Shown piece by piece: positions 25,443 through 34,308 of a stretch of DNA of 64,000 bases. The notes under the pieces are model-generated. The model saw only the letters and a program-made list of their open reading frames with translations. It made no database searches and was not told where the DNA came from. Within the stretch, counting starts at the first letter, position 1. Every line of letters begins with the position of its first letter. A program made the position numbers and the translations under genes. Location: assembly GCA_025057115.1 (NCBI GenBank), contig JANWWZ010000006.1, forward strand, positions 1 to 64,000, written 5' to 3'. Origin of the DNA: Bernardetiaceae bacterium (GTDB lineage: Bacteria > Bacteroidota > Bacteroidia > Cytophagales > Thermoflexibacteraceae).

Positions 25443-27947
25443 TCATCTGCTATCTGATAGCAAATTTTCCTCCCTTGCTTGATCTTGATTTTTTCCTATG
25501 GGCTCCAGGTCAAAGTGCATGGGTTTTTTCACTTTTTCGGGCAGTAGGGCAATTTGCAGCACTTGGTCGATGGTATCTACGTAGTGGATGTGCAAGTCCT
25601 TGAGATATTGGGTATCTATTTCTTCTACGTCCTTGCGGTTGCGAATCGAAAGGATGACTTCGCTAATTCCTGCGCGGCGAGCTGCTAAGAGTTTTTCCTT
25701 GATCCCTCCTACAGGCAATACTTTGCCGCGCAAGGTGATTTCTCCTGTCATAGCGAGGCGCTCTTTTACTTTGCGCTGGGTATAGATAGAGGCAAGAGCC
25801 GTCAGCATGGTAATACCCGCCGAAGGACCGTCCTTAGGCACTGCCCCTGCTGGTACGTGAATATGCAGATCGTACTGGCTGAAAATGCGGTGGTCAATTC
25901 CTAGCTCTTCTGCATGGGCTTTGAGGTAGGAGAGCGCTGTAACGGCAGATTCCTTCATTACCTCGCCCAACTGACCAGAAAGGGTAAGGGCGCCTTTGCC
26001 CTTGCTCAAACTAGCTTCAACAAACAATATCTCCCCCCCTACGGGAGTCCATGCCAAGCCGATGACTACCCCTGCAATGTCGTTTTGTTGGTAAATTTCC
26101 CGATCAAAGATGGGAGGACCTAAGATAGTTTCTATGTCTTCTGCTTTGATGCGCTTTTTGTAAGGCTCTTCCATAGCTACCCATTTGGCAATATGCCTCA
26201 TGACAGCTCCGAGTTTCTGCTCCAGATTGCGCACTCCTGATTCGCGAGTATATTCCTCGATAATTTTAAGAAGTGCTTTGTCATCGATGCTAAAATCTCT
26301 GGCTTTTAAACCGTGCTCTTTGCGCAATTTTGGCAGAAGGTGGCGCTTGGCGATTTCAACTTTTTCTTCTTGAGTGTAGCCTGTGATTTCGATGATTTCC
26401 ATGCGGTCGCGCAAAGCGGGGTGAATGGTATCCAGAGAATTAGCCGTGGCAATAAACATAACTTTGGAAAGGTCGTATTCCACTTCGAGGTAATTGTCCA
26501 TAAAGGCATTATTTTGCTCGGGGTCGAGCACTTCTAGCAAGGCAGAAGCGGGGTCGCCGCGAAAGTCGCTGCCTACTTTGTCTATCTCGTCCAAAATAAA
26601 TACGGGATTAGAGGCACCCGCTTTTTTGATGTTTTGCAAAATGCGTCCTGGCATGGCGCCGATATAAGTTTTGCGATGTCCGCGAATTTCTGCTTCGTCG
26701 TGCAGCCCCCCTAAGGACATGCGCACGTACTTCCTGCCTAGTGCCTTAGCAATGGAGCGCCCTAGTGAAGTCTTGCCCACTCCAGGGGGACCGTAAAAGC
26801 ACAAAATGGGACCACGCATATCTCCTCCCTTGAGCTTGAGCACTGCCAAGTACTCAATGATGCGTTGTTTAGCTTTTTCTAGTCCATAGTGGTCTTGGTC
26901 TAAGATTTCCTGTGCTTTTTTGAGGTCGAAGACATCTTCCGAGTACTCATTCCAGGGCAAATCAACCATGAACTCGGCATAGTTGAGGGCAACGGGAAAC
27001 TCTGGAGATTGTGGATTGAGCCGCAAGGCTTTGTCTAGCTCTTTGTTAAAATGTTTAGCCACTGCTTCAGGCCATTTTTTTTGTGCTCCGCGAGCGCGCA
27101 ACTGTTCAATTTCTTGCTCGTGCCCATCCATGCCCAGCTCGTCTTGCAGCACTTTTATTTGTTGGCGCAAGAAGTAATCTCGTTGCTGTTGGTCTATATC
27201 CGAATGGGCTTTGGTGTGAATTTCTTGTTTGATTTGAAGCAATTCTATTTCGCGGAGCATGTGGCTGAGCAATTTAGTGCCCCGCTCTTTGACTGAGGGG
27301 ATCTCAAGTAGCTCTTGTTTCTCCTTGACTTCTACGTTAATGTTAGCAGAAAGAAAGTGAATTAGAAAAGTAGGGTTTTCAATATTGTGGATGGCCACTT
27401 CGGCTTCTTGTGGAATGTCTGGGTTGAGCCGCATAATTTTGTAGGCTGCCTCTTTAAGAGACTGCACGAGCACTTTGATATCTTTGCGGCGTTCTTCTAA
27501 AGGTTCATCGTTTAAGTAAGTTACCTTGCCCACTAGATAAGGACTGTGGCGCACAATCTCATTGATTTGAAACTTCTGCTTTCCTTGAATGATGATAGTA
27601 TTTTGCTCATTGGGCAATCCTATCATTTTCATGATGTAAGCTACTGTTCCTACGGAGTAGAGGTCCTCTAAAGTAGGATCTTCGGCGTTGTGGTTTTTCT
27701 GAGTTACTACTCCCACGATGCGGTTGCCCTTGTAAACCTTGCGAATGAGTTTGATCGCTTTTTGCCGAGTGACCGTAACAGGTATGATGATATTAGGGAA
27801 AAGCACGGAGTTTCTCACTGGCAAAATGGGCAGTTCTTCTGGAAGCTCTTTGAGTTCTTCTTCATCAGCTTGTAAATTGTTGATTAGCGATGTAAAGTTG
27901 TCCGATGCTTCTGCGAGCATCAAAAAAGTATCCTCAAAATGCGGCAT
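25443..27947 (-). CDS. lon: Lon ATP-dependent protease
   Basis: 834 aa from the ATG at 27947; an in-frame ATG at 27989 would add 14 residues. LON substrate-binding domain ~45-250 (ELPILPVRNSVLFPNIIIPV), AAA+ domain with Walker A GPPGVGKTS near 384 and Walker B PVFILDEIDK near 450, and the protease domain with catalytic Ser near 709 (KDGPSAGITM) and Lys near 750 (GGIKEKLLAARRAG). A cytosolic protease that degrades misfolded and regulatory proteins. Expression is likely from the box at 28034. Confidence 0.96.
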   Translation of the reverse strand: MPHFEDTFLMLAEASDNFTSLINNLQADEEELKELPEELPILPVRNSVLFPNIIIPVTVTRQKAIKLIRKVYKGNRIVGVVTQKNHNAEDPTLEDLYSVGTVAYIMKMIGLPNEQNTIIIQGKQKFQINEIVRHSPYLVGKVTYLNDEPLEERRKDIKVLVQSLKEAAYKIMRLNPDIPQEAEVAIHNIENPTFLIHFLSANINVEVKEKQELLEIPSVKERGTKLLSHMLREIELLQIKQEIHTKAHSDIDQQQRDYFLRQQIKVLQDELGMDGHEQEIEQLRARGAQKKWPEAVAKHFNKELDKALRLNPQSPEFPVALNYAEFMVDLPWNEYSEDVFDLKKAQEILDQDHYGLEKAKQRIIEYLAVLKLKGGDMRGPILCFYGPPGVGKTSLGRSIAKALGRKYVRMSLGGLHDEAEIRGHRKTYIGAMPGRILQNIKKAGASNPVFILDEIDKVGSDFRGDPASALLEVLDPEQNNAFMDNYLEVEYDLSKVMFIATANSLDTIHPALRDRMEIIEITGYTQEEKVEIAKRHLLPKLRKEHGLKARDFSIDDKALLKIIEEYTRESGVRNLEQKLGAVMRHIAKWVAMEEPYKKRIKAEDIETILGPPIFDREIYQQNDIAGVVIGLAWTPVGGEILFVEASLSKGKGALTLSGQLGEVMKESAVTALSYLKAHAEELGIDHRIFSQYDLHIHVPAGAVPKDGPSAGITMLTALASIYTQRKVKERLAMTGEITLRGKVLPVGGIKEKLLAARRAGISEVILSIRNRKDVEEIDTQYLKDLHIHYVDTIDQVLQIALLPEKVKKPMHFDLEPIGKNQDQAREENLLSDSR

Positions 27948-28033
27948 AGTTGATTGCTTGGCTAGTACTAACTTTGTCCATAGTGCCATTATGACATTCC
28001 TATTGGCACGCTGAATAATATAAAAACTATTTG

Positions 28034-28041
28034 CAAAAGTA
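28034..28041 (-). promoter_or_regulatory. -7 box (TACTTTTG) for lon
   Basis: Exact TAnnTTTG match on the minus strand, 45-85 bases upstream of the two candidate lon starts. A TTG lies closer (12 bases) than the usual spacing. Confidence 0.4.
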
Positions 28042-28070
28042 AATAGTATGTTGCAACCCTTGTGCCGCCT

Positions 28071-30200
28071 TTACTTGTCGGTTTTATCTTCTGTCAAATT
28101 GTTAGGTTTATAGATTTTGAACTCTACGCGTCGGTTGATTTTGCGGTGCTCAGCAGTGAGCTCTGGCGAAATGATAGGCTTCGTATTGCCATATCCGACA
28201 GCAATAATTCGGTTAGGGTCGATTTTGCCATAGGTTACTAAGTAATTTTTGATTGCCTCTGCACGGCGCTGAGAAAGTTTTAAATTGTTCTCTGGATTGC
28301 CAGAACTGTCAGTATGTCCCGAGATGGAGAGCATAAATTCGGGGTAGTCGATTAGGAAATTCATGACTAGATGCAAGTCATTTTCCATTTCAGGAAGTAT
28401 CTCAGCACTGCCTTCTGCAAATTCAATGGATTCAAACCGCACATTGTCAATGCTTTTCACGGAATACTGGCGCTCTGTGTCTCCTTGAAGGAAAAAAATT
28501 TCTTCCAAGCGGAAAAAGTTTTCTCCTTGTACCACCAGCATGTAGCGCTTTTGGTTAATAAGTTCGAACTCAAACTCGCCTTGTTCGGAGAGGTATTTAG
28601 GCATTACTTCTACCCCATCGGTTAAATCTATAACAGAAACGATGCCTTTGACAATTTGCCCTGTGCTAGCCTCTTTTACTTGACCTTTGAAGCGCACCAC
28701 GGCATTAGGTTTGGCTTCCATAGGCATGGGGTAGGAGTAAATATCCAAATTGCGCGAGTTGCCTTCTTGGGCTTTGGCAAAGAATAGCTTGTCGGAATTA
28801 GTATCTATGGTGAAATAAAATTCCCTGCCCGCACTGTTTACTAGCGGTCCTAAGTTTTTGGGTTCTGTCCATCTGCCTTTTATGTAGTAGCTTTTGAATA
28901 TGTCAAAGTCGCCGTAGTTGACTAAATGTCCATCTGAACTGAAGTAAAGTACATTGTACTTGTGGTGAATAAAAGGACTGACTTCATTTTTTTGGGTGTT
29001 GATAATAGGACCTAGATTTTGTGCGGGTCCCCACTTGCCAGTTGCATCGCGTACGGAAAAATACAAATCTGCCCCGCCAAATCCTCCTGCTCTATCAGAA
29101 GAAAAGTAAAGAGTGTCTTCTGTAACAGAAAGCGCTGGATGAGAATCCCATGCAGGACTGTTTACAATGCCCAGGTTTTCTGGCTCTGACCAATAGCGAC
29201 CTTGGACGCGGCGGCTGATGTATAAGTCGCAGTTGCCCATGCCGTCAGGGGCTTCACATCGGGCAAAAATGATGAAATCGCCTTTTGCACTCAAGCACGG
29301 CGAGCCTTCGTTATAGGCCGTATTTAAGTCAGCGAAAGGATAGGCATCTTGCCAATAGGCGGTGTCCTCTCCGATGCGCTCGGCAATGAAAAGGTCTTCG
29401 TTAAAAATTTGCCGAAGCGGGTTGCTGCTGGGCGAGCGATTTCGTTTTGAGGTGAAAATGAGCATGTTGCCATTTCGCGAGAGGCTGACTCCATAGTCAT
29501 CGTAATCGGAATTGATTGCCTGACCGATGTCGGTAAGTATGCCACGCGGAGGGCGCAGGGTATCGATATGCTTGCGCAGTTCAAGCATTTGGTAATATTC
29601 TTCTAAAGTTACGTAGCGCGGCTTTTCGAAGGGAAAAAGGCTGTCGTAGTGCTTCCAGGCGCGAGCCAAGTTGCCGCGATGGTGCTTGATAATCAACTGC
29701 AAAGCCTCTTTGGCAATTTCCATTTTGCGCATTTGCAAAGCTACCCGCGCCAGTTGCCAGATCAGGTCAATACCCGATGGAGGCAAGGCAATCGACCTGT
29801 TTAAGGCAGATTTAAACTGTTGCATGTGAGCCACATATTCAGCACTGGAAGGCTCGGTAAAGTTGCCAGGTCCCAAGCGAGAAACATAGTTGAGCAAGTA
29901 CCGAAATAACTGCTCCCAGTTTTTTTCTTGCTGATATTTGTTAATGCGCCCCAATAGTCTTTCATTGTAGTAAAAAGGCTTTTGGTTGATGTTGCGAAAG
30001 TTGATTTGAGTTTCATCGTAAAAGAAAGTGCTGTCTTCCAGTTCAAATTCTTCGGTTTTAAGCGCAGTTTCCTTGTTGGCTTTGCGCCGTTCAGGAGCTT
30101 TCTTACCCGACTGATTATCATGCTGCCCTTGGGCAGGGTGCATTAGTAACCAAAATTTTACTAAGGCAAGGTAGGTAATGCAAAGTACTCTAATGTTCAT
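28071..30200 (-). CDS. PorE-like protein: TPR + PD40 beta-propeller + carboxypeptidase-regulatory-like + OmpA domain
   Basis: 709 aa from the ATG at 30200. Signal peptide ~1-25 (MNIRVLCITYLALVKFWLLM). Helical TPR-like region ~60-210; five or so WD40-like PD40 blades ~230-500 with LYFSSDRAGGFGGADLYFS, LYFSSDGHLVNYGDFDIF and similar; a carboxypeptidase-regulatory-like beta domain ~520-590; and an OmpA peptidoglycan-binding domain ~600-700 with GHTDSSGNPENNLKLSQRRA. The same domain order is known for PorE of the type IX secretion system, and T9SS cargo is encoded in this window. Many Bacteroidota carry several such paralogues, so assignment to PorE itself is inference. Confidence 0.8.
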   Translation of the reverse strand: MNIRVLCITYLALVKFWLLMHPAQGQHDNQSGKKAPERRKANKETALKTEEFELEDSTFFYDETQINFRNINQKPFYYNERLLGRINKYQQEKNWEQLFRYLLNYVSRLGPGNFTEPSSAEYVAHMQQFKSALNRSIALPPSGIDLIWQLARVALQMRKMEIAKEALQLIIKHHRGNLARAWKHYDSLFPFEKPRYVTLEEYYQMLELRKHIDTLRPPRGILTDIGQAINSDYDDYGVSLSRNGNMLIFTSKRNRSPSSNPLRQIFNEDLFIAERIGEDTAYWQDAYPFADLNTAYNEGSPCLSAKGDFIIFARCEAPDGMGNCDLYISRRVQGRYWSEPENLGIVNSPAWDSHPALSVTEDTLYFSSDRAGGFGGADLYFSVRDATGKWGPAQNLGPIINTQKNEVSPFIHHKYNVLYFSSDGHLVNYGDFDIFKSYYIKGRWTEPKNLGPLVNSAGREFYFTIDTNSDKLFFAKAQEGNSRNLDIYSYPMPMEAKPNAVVRFKGQVKEASTGQIVKGIVSVIDLTDGVEVMPKYLSEQGEFEFELINQKRYMLVVQGENFFRLEEIFFLQGDTERQYSVKSIDNVRFESIEFAEGSAEILPEMENDLHLVMNFLIDYPEFMLSISGHTDSSGNPENNLKLSQRRAEAIKNYLVTYGKIDPNRIIAVGYGNTKPIISPELTAEHRKINRRVEFKIYKPNNLTEDKTDK

Positions 30201-30300
30201 GGCTTGAAACAATATTTTGCATCTTGTTTAGTAACCATATAATATAAACAATACATAGCCTGACAACGTTAAAATAGGGCAAGGCGTTGCAAATCCCTAA

Positions 30301-30361
30301 GCAAAGTTGGAAAAAGGTGAATGATTGGTTTAAAACTGTTCTAAACAATTAGCAACTTTGC
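30301..30361. promoter_or_regulatory. Nested inverted repeats upstream of sufC
   Basis: A 9-bp inverted repeat GCAAAGTTG (30301-30309)/CAACTTTGC (30353-30361) encloses an imperfect dyad ATTGGTTTA...TAAACAAT. It lies 25 bases before the sufC start, where an operator for an Fe-S- or iron-responsive regulator would be expected. The right arm resembles a -7 box (CAACTTTG). Function is inferred. Confidence 0.35.
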
Positions 30362-30386
30362 GAGTTACTTATCAGCTTTAAGAGGT

Positions 30387-31154
30387 ATGTTATCTATCAA
30401 AAATTTACAGGTAGCCATCGGTGATAAGCAAATATTGCACGGTGTGGATTTAGAGGTCCAGGCGGGTGAGGTACATGCCATTATGGGACCTAACGGCTCA
30501 GGCAAAAGTACCCTTGCCGCCGTGCTGGCAGGAAGAGAAGACTACGAAATCATAAGCGGCGAGGTAATTTTCAATGGGAAAAATTTGCTAGAGCTTGCTC
30601 CCGAAGAACGCGCAGGAGAAGGGCTCTTCTTAGCCTTTCAGTATCCTGTAGAAATTCCTGGGGTAAGCAATACGAATTTTCTCAAGGCAGCGGTTAATGC
30701 TATCCGCAAATATCGCGGGCAAGAGCCGCTGGATGCCGTCCAGTTTCTCAAGCTCATCAAAGAAAAAATGAAACTGGTCAACATGGACCAATCCCTACTA
30801 AGCCGTTCACTGAATGAAGGTTTTTCAGGGGGAGAAAAAAAGCGCAACGAAATTTTTCAAATGGCAGTGCTGGAGCCCAAGCTGGCAATTTTGGATGAAA
30901 CTGACTCTGGTTTGGATATAGATGCCCTGCGCATTGTAGCTAACGGCGTTAATGCACTTCGAAACAAAGACAATGCAATTTTGCTCATCACTCACTACCA
31001 GCGCTTGTTGGAGTACATCGTACCTGATTACGTTCACGTCCTTTACAAAGGGCGCATTATCCGTTCTGGAGATAAAAATTTAGCTCTTGAATTGGAAGAA
31101 AAAGGGTACGATTGGATAAAAGCGCAAGTAGAAGCCCAGCAACCTTCCTTGTAA
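30387..31154 (+). CDS. sufC: SufC Fe-S assembly ATPase
   Basis: 255 aa, standard length. ABC-type ATPase: Walker A GPNGSGKST (Lys40), the SufC-specific signature GFSGGEKKRNE near 148-158, Walker B LAILDETDSGLD near 170-181, and the H-loop LLITHYQRLL. It drives the SufBCD scaffold that builds Fe-S clusters in the cytoplasm. It is 21 bases upstream of sufD. sufB, normally directly upstream, is not here nor elsewhere in the window. Confidence 0.95.
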   Translation: MLSIKNLQVAIGDKQILHGVDLEVQAGEVHAIMGPNGSGKSTLAAVLAGREDYEIISGEVIFNGKNLLELAPEERAGEGLFLAFQYPVEIPGVSNTNFLKAAVNAIRKYRGQEPLDAVQFLKLIKEKMKLVNMDQSLLSRSLNEGFSGGEKKRNEIFQMAVLEPKLAILDETDSGLDIDALRIVANGVNALRNKDNAILLITHYQRLLEYIVPDYVHVLYKGRIIRSGDKNLALELEEKGYDWIKAQVEAQQPSL

Positions 31155-31175
31155 CTTAAAATAACTGTTCTGGCA

Positions 31176-32474
31176 ATGGAAAAAAGCGACTTGAAAGCGC
31201 AGATGCTTTCTTATGCACAAGCTCGTGCACCGCAAACTCCCATCCATCTGCAAGCCCTTCACCTGTTGGAGGAACTAGAAATACCCACTACCAAGCACGA
31301 AGAGTGGAAATACCTCAACTTAAAAAATCTCCTTTCTCGCACTTATACCTTTGCCAACGGCAACCAGCAGGAAAGTCAATTTCCTCAATCTATTCCTAAT
31401 ATTTGTGACAACAATAGTGCTAATGTCCTTACTTTTGTCAATGGCGTTTACAGGCCAGAGCTTTCTTGCCTTGTTTCACCTCCTTCTGAGCTAACGGTTT
31501 GTTCTCTTTTGGAAGCAAAATCCAACTATCCCAACCTTGTGGATTTGTACTTTGGCAAGTACGCTAACGCCGATCAACACATTTTCGCTGCTTTCAACAC
31601 AGCCCTTGAAGCGCAAGGAGCTTTTGTATACGTACCCAACAACAAAGTGGTAGAAACACCCGTAGTGATTCGCTGCATTGCCTGCCCGAAAGAAAGTCAT
31701 TTGCTCATTCAAGTGCGGCATTTGATAGTAGTAGGCAGGAGCGCCCAACTGACCTTAGTAGAACATTATAGCAGCGCTTCCACTCCTTACCATAGCTTTA
31801 CTAACCTGGTTGCCGAAGTGATTGTATTGGAAAATGCTCACTTGCAACACTACAAAATACAAGATGAATCCGCTACGGCTTCGCACATTGGATTGACCCA
31901 AGTTTGGCAGTTACAAGATAGCTATTATGCCAACACTACCATTTCACTTGACGGTGAGCTAACGCGCAACAATTTACACATAGCTCTAGACGGACAAAAC
32001 TGCCAAGCCTATATGAATGGCCTCTACGTGCTGGACAATAAAACTGTTACAGATAATCACACAGTAGTAGACCACCGCAAGCCCAATTCTAGTAGTAACG
32101 AACTGTACAAGGGAATTCTCAAGGGAAAAACCCAAGCTATCTTCAACGGCAAAATTTTTGTTCGCCCCAATGCGCAAAAAACTAATGCGTTTCAGTCCAA
32201 CAAAAATATTTTGCTTTCGCCTAATGCTCAGGTAGATACCAAGCCGCAGTTAGAAATCTGGGCGGACGATGTAAAATGTTCACACGGCTGCACAGTAGGA
32301 GCATTGGACGAAGAGCCACTTTTCTACCTGCGCACCAGAGGCATCGACGAAGAAAACGCGCGCGCATTGCTCATTTTCGCTTTTGCACAAGATGTATTAG
32401 AGCGCATTGAACTGCCTTCGGTACGCCAGTATGTAGAAAAAAGCATCGCCGAAAGGCTAAAAATGAACTTGTGA
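31176..32474 (+). CDS. sufD: SufD Fe-S scaffold subunit
   Basis: 432 aa. N-terminal helical region with the family HEEWKYLNLKNLLSRT segment (~41-57). The beta-helix core continues to the C-terminal motif ADDVKCSHGCTVGALDEEPL at ~364-383, which carries the conserved Cys/His of SufB/SufD. SufD pairs with SufB and SufC as the SufBC2D scaffold; the B-type long N-terminus is missing, so this is SufD and not SufB. Co-transcribed with sufC. Confidence 0.93.
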   Translation: MEKSDLKAQMLSYAQARAPQTPIHLQALHLLEELEIPTTKHEEWKYLNLKNLLSRTYTFANGNQQESQFPQSIPNICDNNSANVLTFVNGVYRPELSCLVSPPSELTVCSLLEAKSNYPNLVDLYFGKYANADQHIFAAFNTALEAQGAFVYVPNNKVVETPVVIRCIACPKESHLLIQVRHLIVVGRSAQLTLVEHYSSASTPYHSFTNLVAEVIVLENAHLQHYKIQDESATASHIGLTQVWQLQDSYYANTTISLDGELTRNNLHIALDGQNCQAYMNGLYVLDNKTVTDNHTVVDHRKPNSSSNELYKGILKGKTQAIFNGKIFVRPNAQKTNAFQSNKNILLSPNAQVDTKPQLEIWADDVKCSHGCTVGALDEEPLFYLRTRGIDEENARALLIFAFAQDVLERIELPSVRQYVEKSIAERLKMNL

Positions 32475-32648
32475 ACAAGTTAATTGCTCAGCTAGCATAC
32501 GTCAAGGCTAAAAATTGAAACAAGCATTTCACCGCGCCCACTTAGTTGGTAAAATGCCTGTTTTTGTTAACCTAATCTTTCTTACAACAACTCACTCCCG
32601 CTTTTTAGGAAAGTATCTTGCCATTATCCAGAAAATAGCAAGTGAAAG

Positions 32649-32677
32649 CCCCGACAGGTTTGCCAGAGCTGTCGGGG
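32649..32677 (+). terminator. Terminator-like hairpin after sufD
   Basis: 8-bp GC-rich arms CCCCGACA/TGTCGGGG with a 13-base loop, followed by TTTC on the plus side. It lies 175 bases after the sufD stop and 60 bases before the stop of the convergent lipoprotein gene, so it may serve both. Confidence 0.55.
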
Positions 32678-32736
32678 TTTCTGATGGGGCAAAAGTTGGT
32701 TGATTTTTTTGCACGATCACCTTGCTCAATATGAAC

Positions 32737-33486
32737 TTACAATCGCATGCCTTTGCGGAAGTTTTCCTGAGGCAACTCTTTTTCTGATTCCTTACGGATG
32801 GTACCATCGGATTGGATGCGATAACTTTTTTGTTTCTTAAAAAGGGTGATGTCAGCGTTGCCATCTTCTTCCACAAATTCATACGACTCCTCTTGTTGGC
32901 TAATGTCGATTATTTGTGTAGGGTTCACTACTGCTGTTGACAGGGTATTGCTAAGAGCAGGTGGGTCGCTGCCACTGCTGCGCTCGCCCACCAATAAAGA
33001 CTGAATGGGTTTTCCTTCGGGCGTGCAAGTGATTAACACTACTACTTGACCAGCGTTGTAAGGATCGGCTTCATAACTCTGAAAATCTATCAGTACAGTG
33101 GTGGCAAATGCCTGTTCGCTTACTTTCCACTGATGCAGAGGATAGGCACTCACTTTGACTAACTCGCCGATGTCAAACGTCGGGTTGGGATTGGCTTTGT
33201 AGAGGGAGTCCAAGTATAAGAAACGATTCAGGTAATAAGTGCCTCCTTCGTATTCTACTGCTTCTTTCACGTTGCGGAAAAGAGTAGTAGCCGTTTCAAT
33301 AGTCAAGGGCTTCTCCATGCGGTTCATAAGCAAAGTATCAACGGTGTAAGGCAAATCGGTTAGGACAAAATCGGCAAGCAGCGATGCGGTGGCGGTAGTG
33401 GTTCCTTCTGAGGAATTCTTTTCGGAGGGCGAACAGCCTGCTATAGCAACAAGCCATAGACTAAGCAAGTAGGAAAGTGCTTTCAT
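32737..33486 (-). CDS. Hypothetical lipoprotein
   Basis: 249 aa from the ATG at 33486, chosen because it yields a clean lipoprotein signal, MKALSYLLSLWLVAIAGCS, with the lipidated Cys at 18; the frame is open 32 codons further upstream. The mature part begins with a Ser/Thr-rich linker (KNSSEGTTTATAS) and continues as a soluble domain with no recognised family (YNAGQVVVLITCTPEGKPIQ). Probably anchored in the periplasm or outer membrane. Confidence 0.7.
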   Translation of the reverse strand: MKALSYLLSLWLVAIAGCSPSEKNSSEGTTTATASLLADFVLTDLPYTVDTLLMNRMEKPLTIETATTLFRNVKEAVEYEGGTYYLNRFLYLDSLYKANPNPTFDIGELVKVSAYPLHQWKVSEQAFATTVLIDFQSYEADPYNAGQVVVLITCTPEGKPIQSLLVGERSSGSDPPALSNTLSTAVVNPTQIIDISQQEESYEFVEEDGNADITLFKKQKSYRIQSDGTIRKESEKELPQENFRKGMRL

Positions 33487-33629
33487 GAGATTGGATTGTT
33501 TTAGAGCATTTCTAGGTTTTAGAGGAAGGAAAGTTATGGATAAAAAAGGGGAATCGACTAATTTTATGACCGAATTCAACAAGTTAGCAAAAGTCTCAAC
33601 AACTTCCTACCACTTCCCAACGAGCGTAG

Positions 33630-33935
33630 ATGGCAAAAAGTGGTAGCACAGAACAAGACCAATGGGTCAGTATCAACAGCCACTATAATCTCTCTATCGC
33701 TGGCAAAAGAATCTTGTACTTATCGCCTATGATGGACCAAGTGCCTGGCTCCAAAAAGCCGTAAAATGAGTTGTTTAGAAAACAACTGCACTTTGCACCA
33801 GAGCAAGTGGTTAAAATTTTGGAAGATAATATCCTCGCGTCAGAAAAAGGGAGAATAGTTCGGGAATATAGGGTCGGTTTGACAGCAGCAGCCAGGTCTG
33901 GGATGGGTGGGGATGCCTGCAAGGAGGCTGAGTAA
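33630..33935 (+). pseudogene. Small ORF interrupted by one in-frame stop
   Basis: From ATG 33630 the frame runs MAKSGSTEQDQWVSINSHYN... to a TAA at 33762, then continues in the same frame as NELFRKQLHFAPEQVVKI...REYRVGLTAAARSGMGG to a TAA at 33933. The two halves have similar protein-like composition and together would give ~101 aa. The opposite strand is open across the same bases (79 codons), so coding on either strand is unproven. I read it as a possibly broken gene or remnant. No family recognised. Confidence 0.35.
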
Positions 33936-34308
33936 TGTTTGAAAAAACCGTTAGAGCGTTATTGCGCAGGGTATCGGTGCGGCCTTTTGCTATCTGTCAG
34001 TACAACCAAAGAAGCATACTACGCAATCTTAAGGGTTAGCTCTGGCGGAGTGGAGAAGTGCTGGCGGTTGTGAATATGCCAACAGAGAGTTCAGGAGTTG
34101 GTCGTCGGTATTTGATTGAATAGGATTCGTGGTAAGGGAGGGGTAGTGGGGATAGAAATGAGGTCATAAGCCTGCGTTATCAAAAGCATTGTGTCTGTAA
34201 AGAAACAACCTCACTTCATACACTTAGGATACTACTGGTAAATTCCACAAACTATTATTTTGCTATTCAATAAATTGCATCCGATAATTACCCATGCGAG
34301 ATGCACCT
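33936..34308. other. Non-coding or degraded stretch before the Ig-like repeat protein gene
   Basis: About 370 bases with short frames only. A GC-richer segment (34020-34190, GGTTAGCTCTGGCGGAGTGG and following) differs from the AT-rich intergenic style elsewhere, perhaps decayed coding sequence. No tRNA or known RNA fold could be drawn from it. Confidence 0.3.

Noticed and set aside
34020-34190. tRNA or structured RNA in the GC-richer segment
   Set aside because: No cloverleaf, no CCA-type end and no conserved T-loop motif were found.
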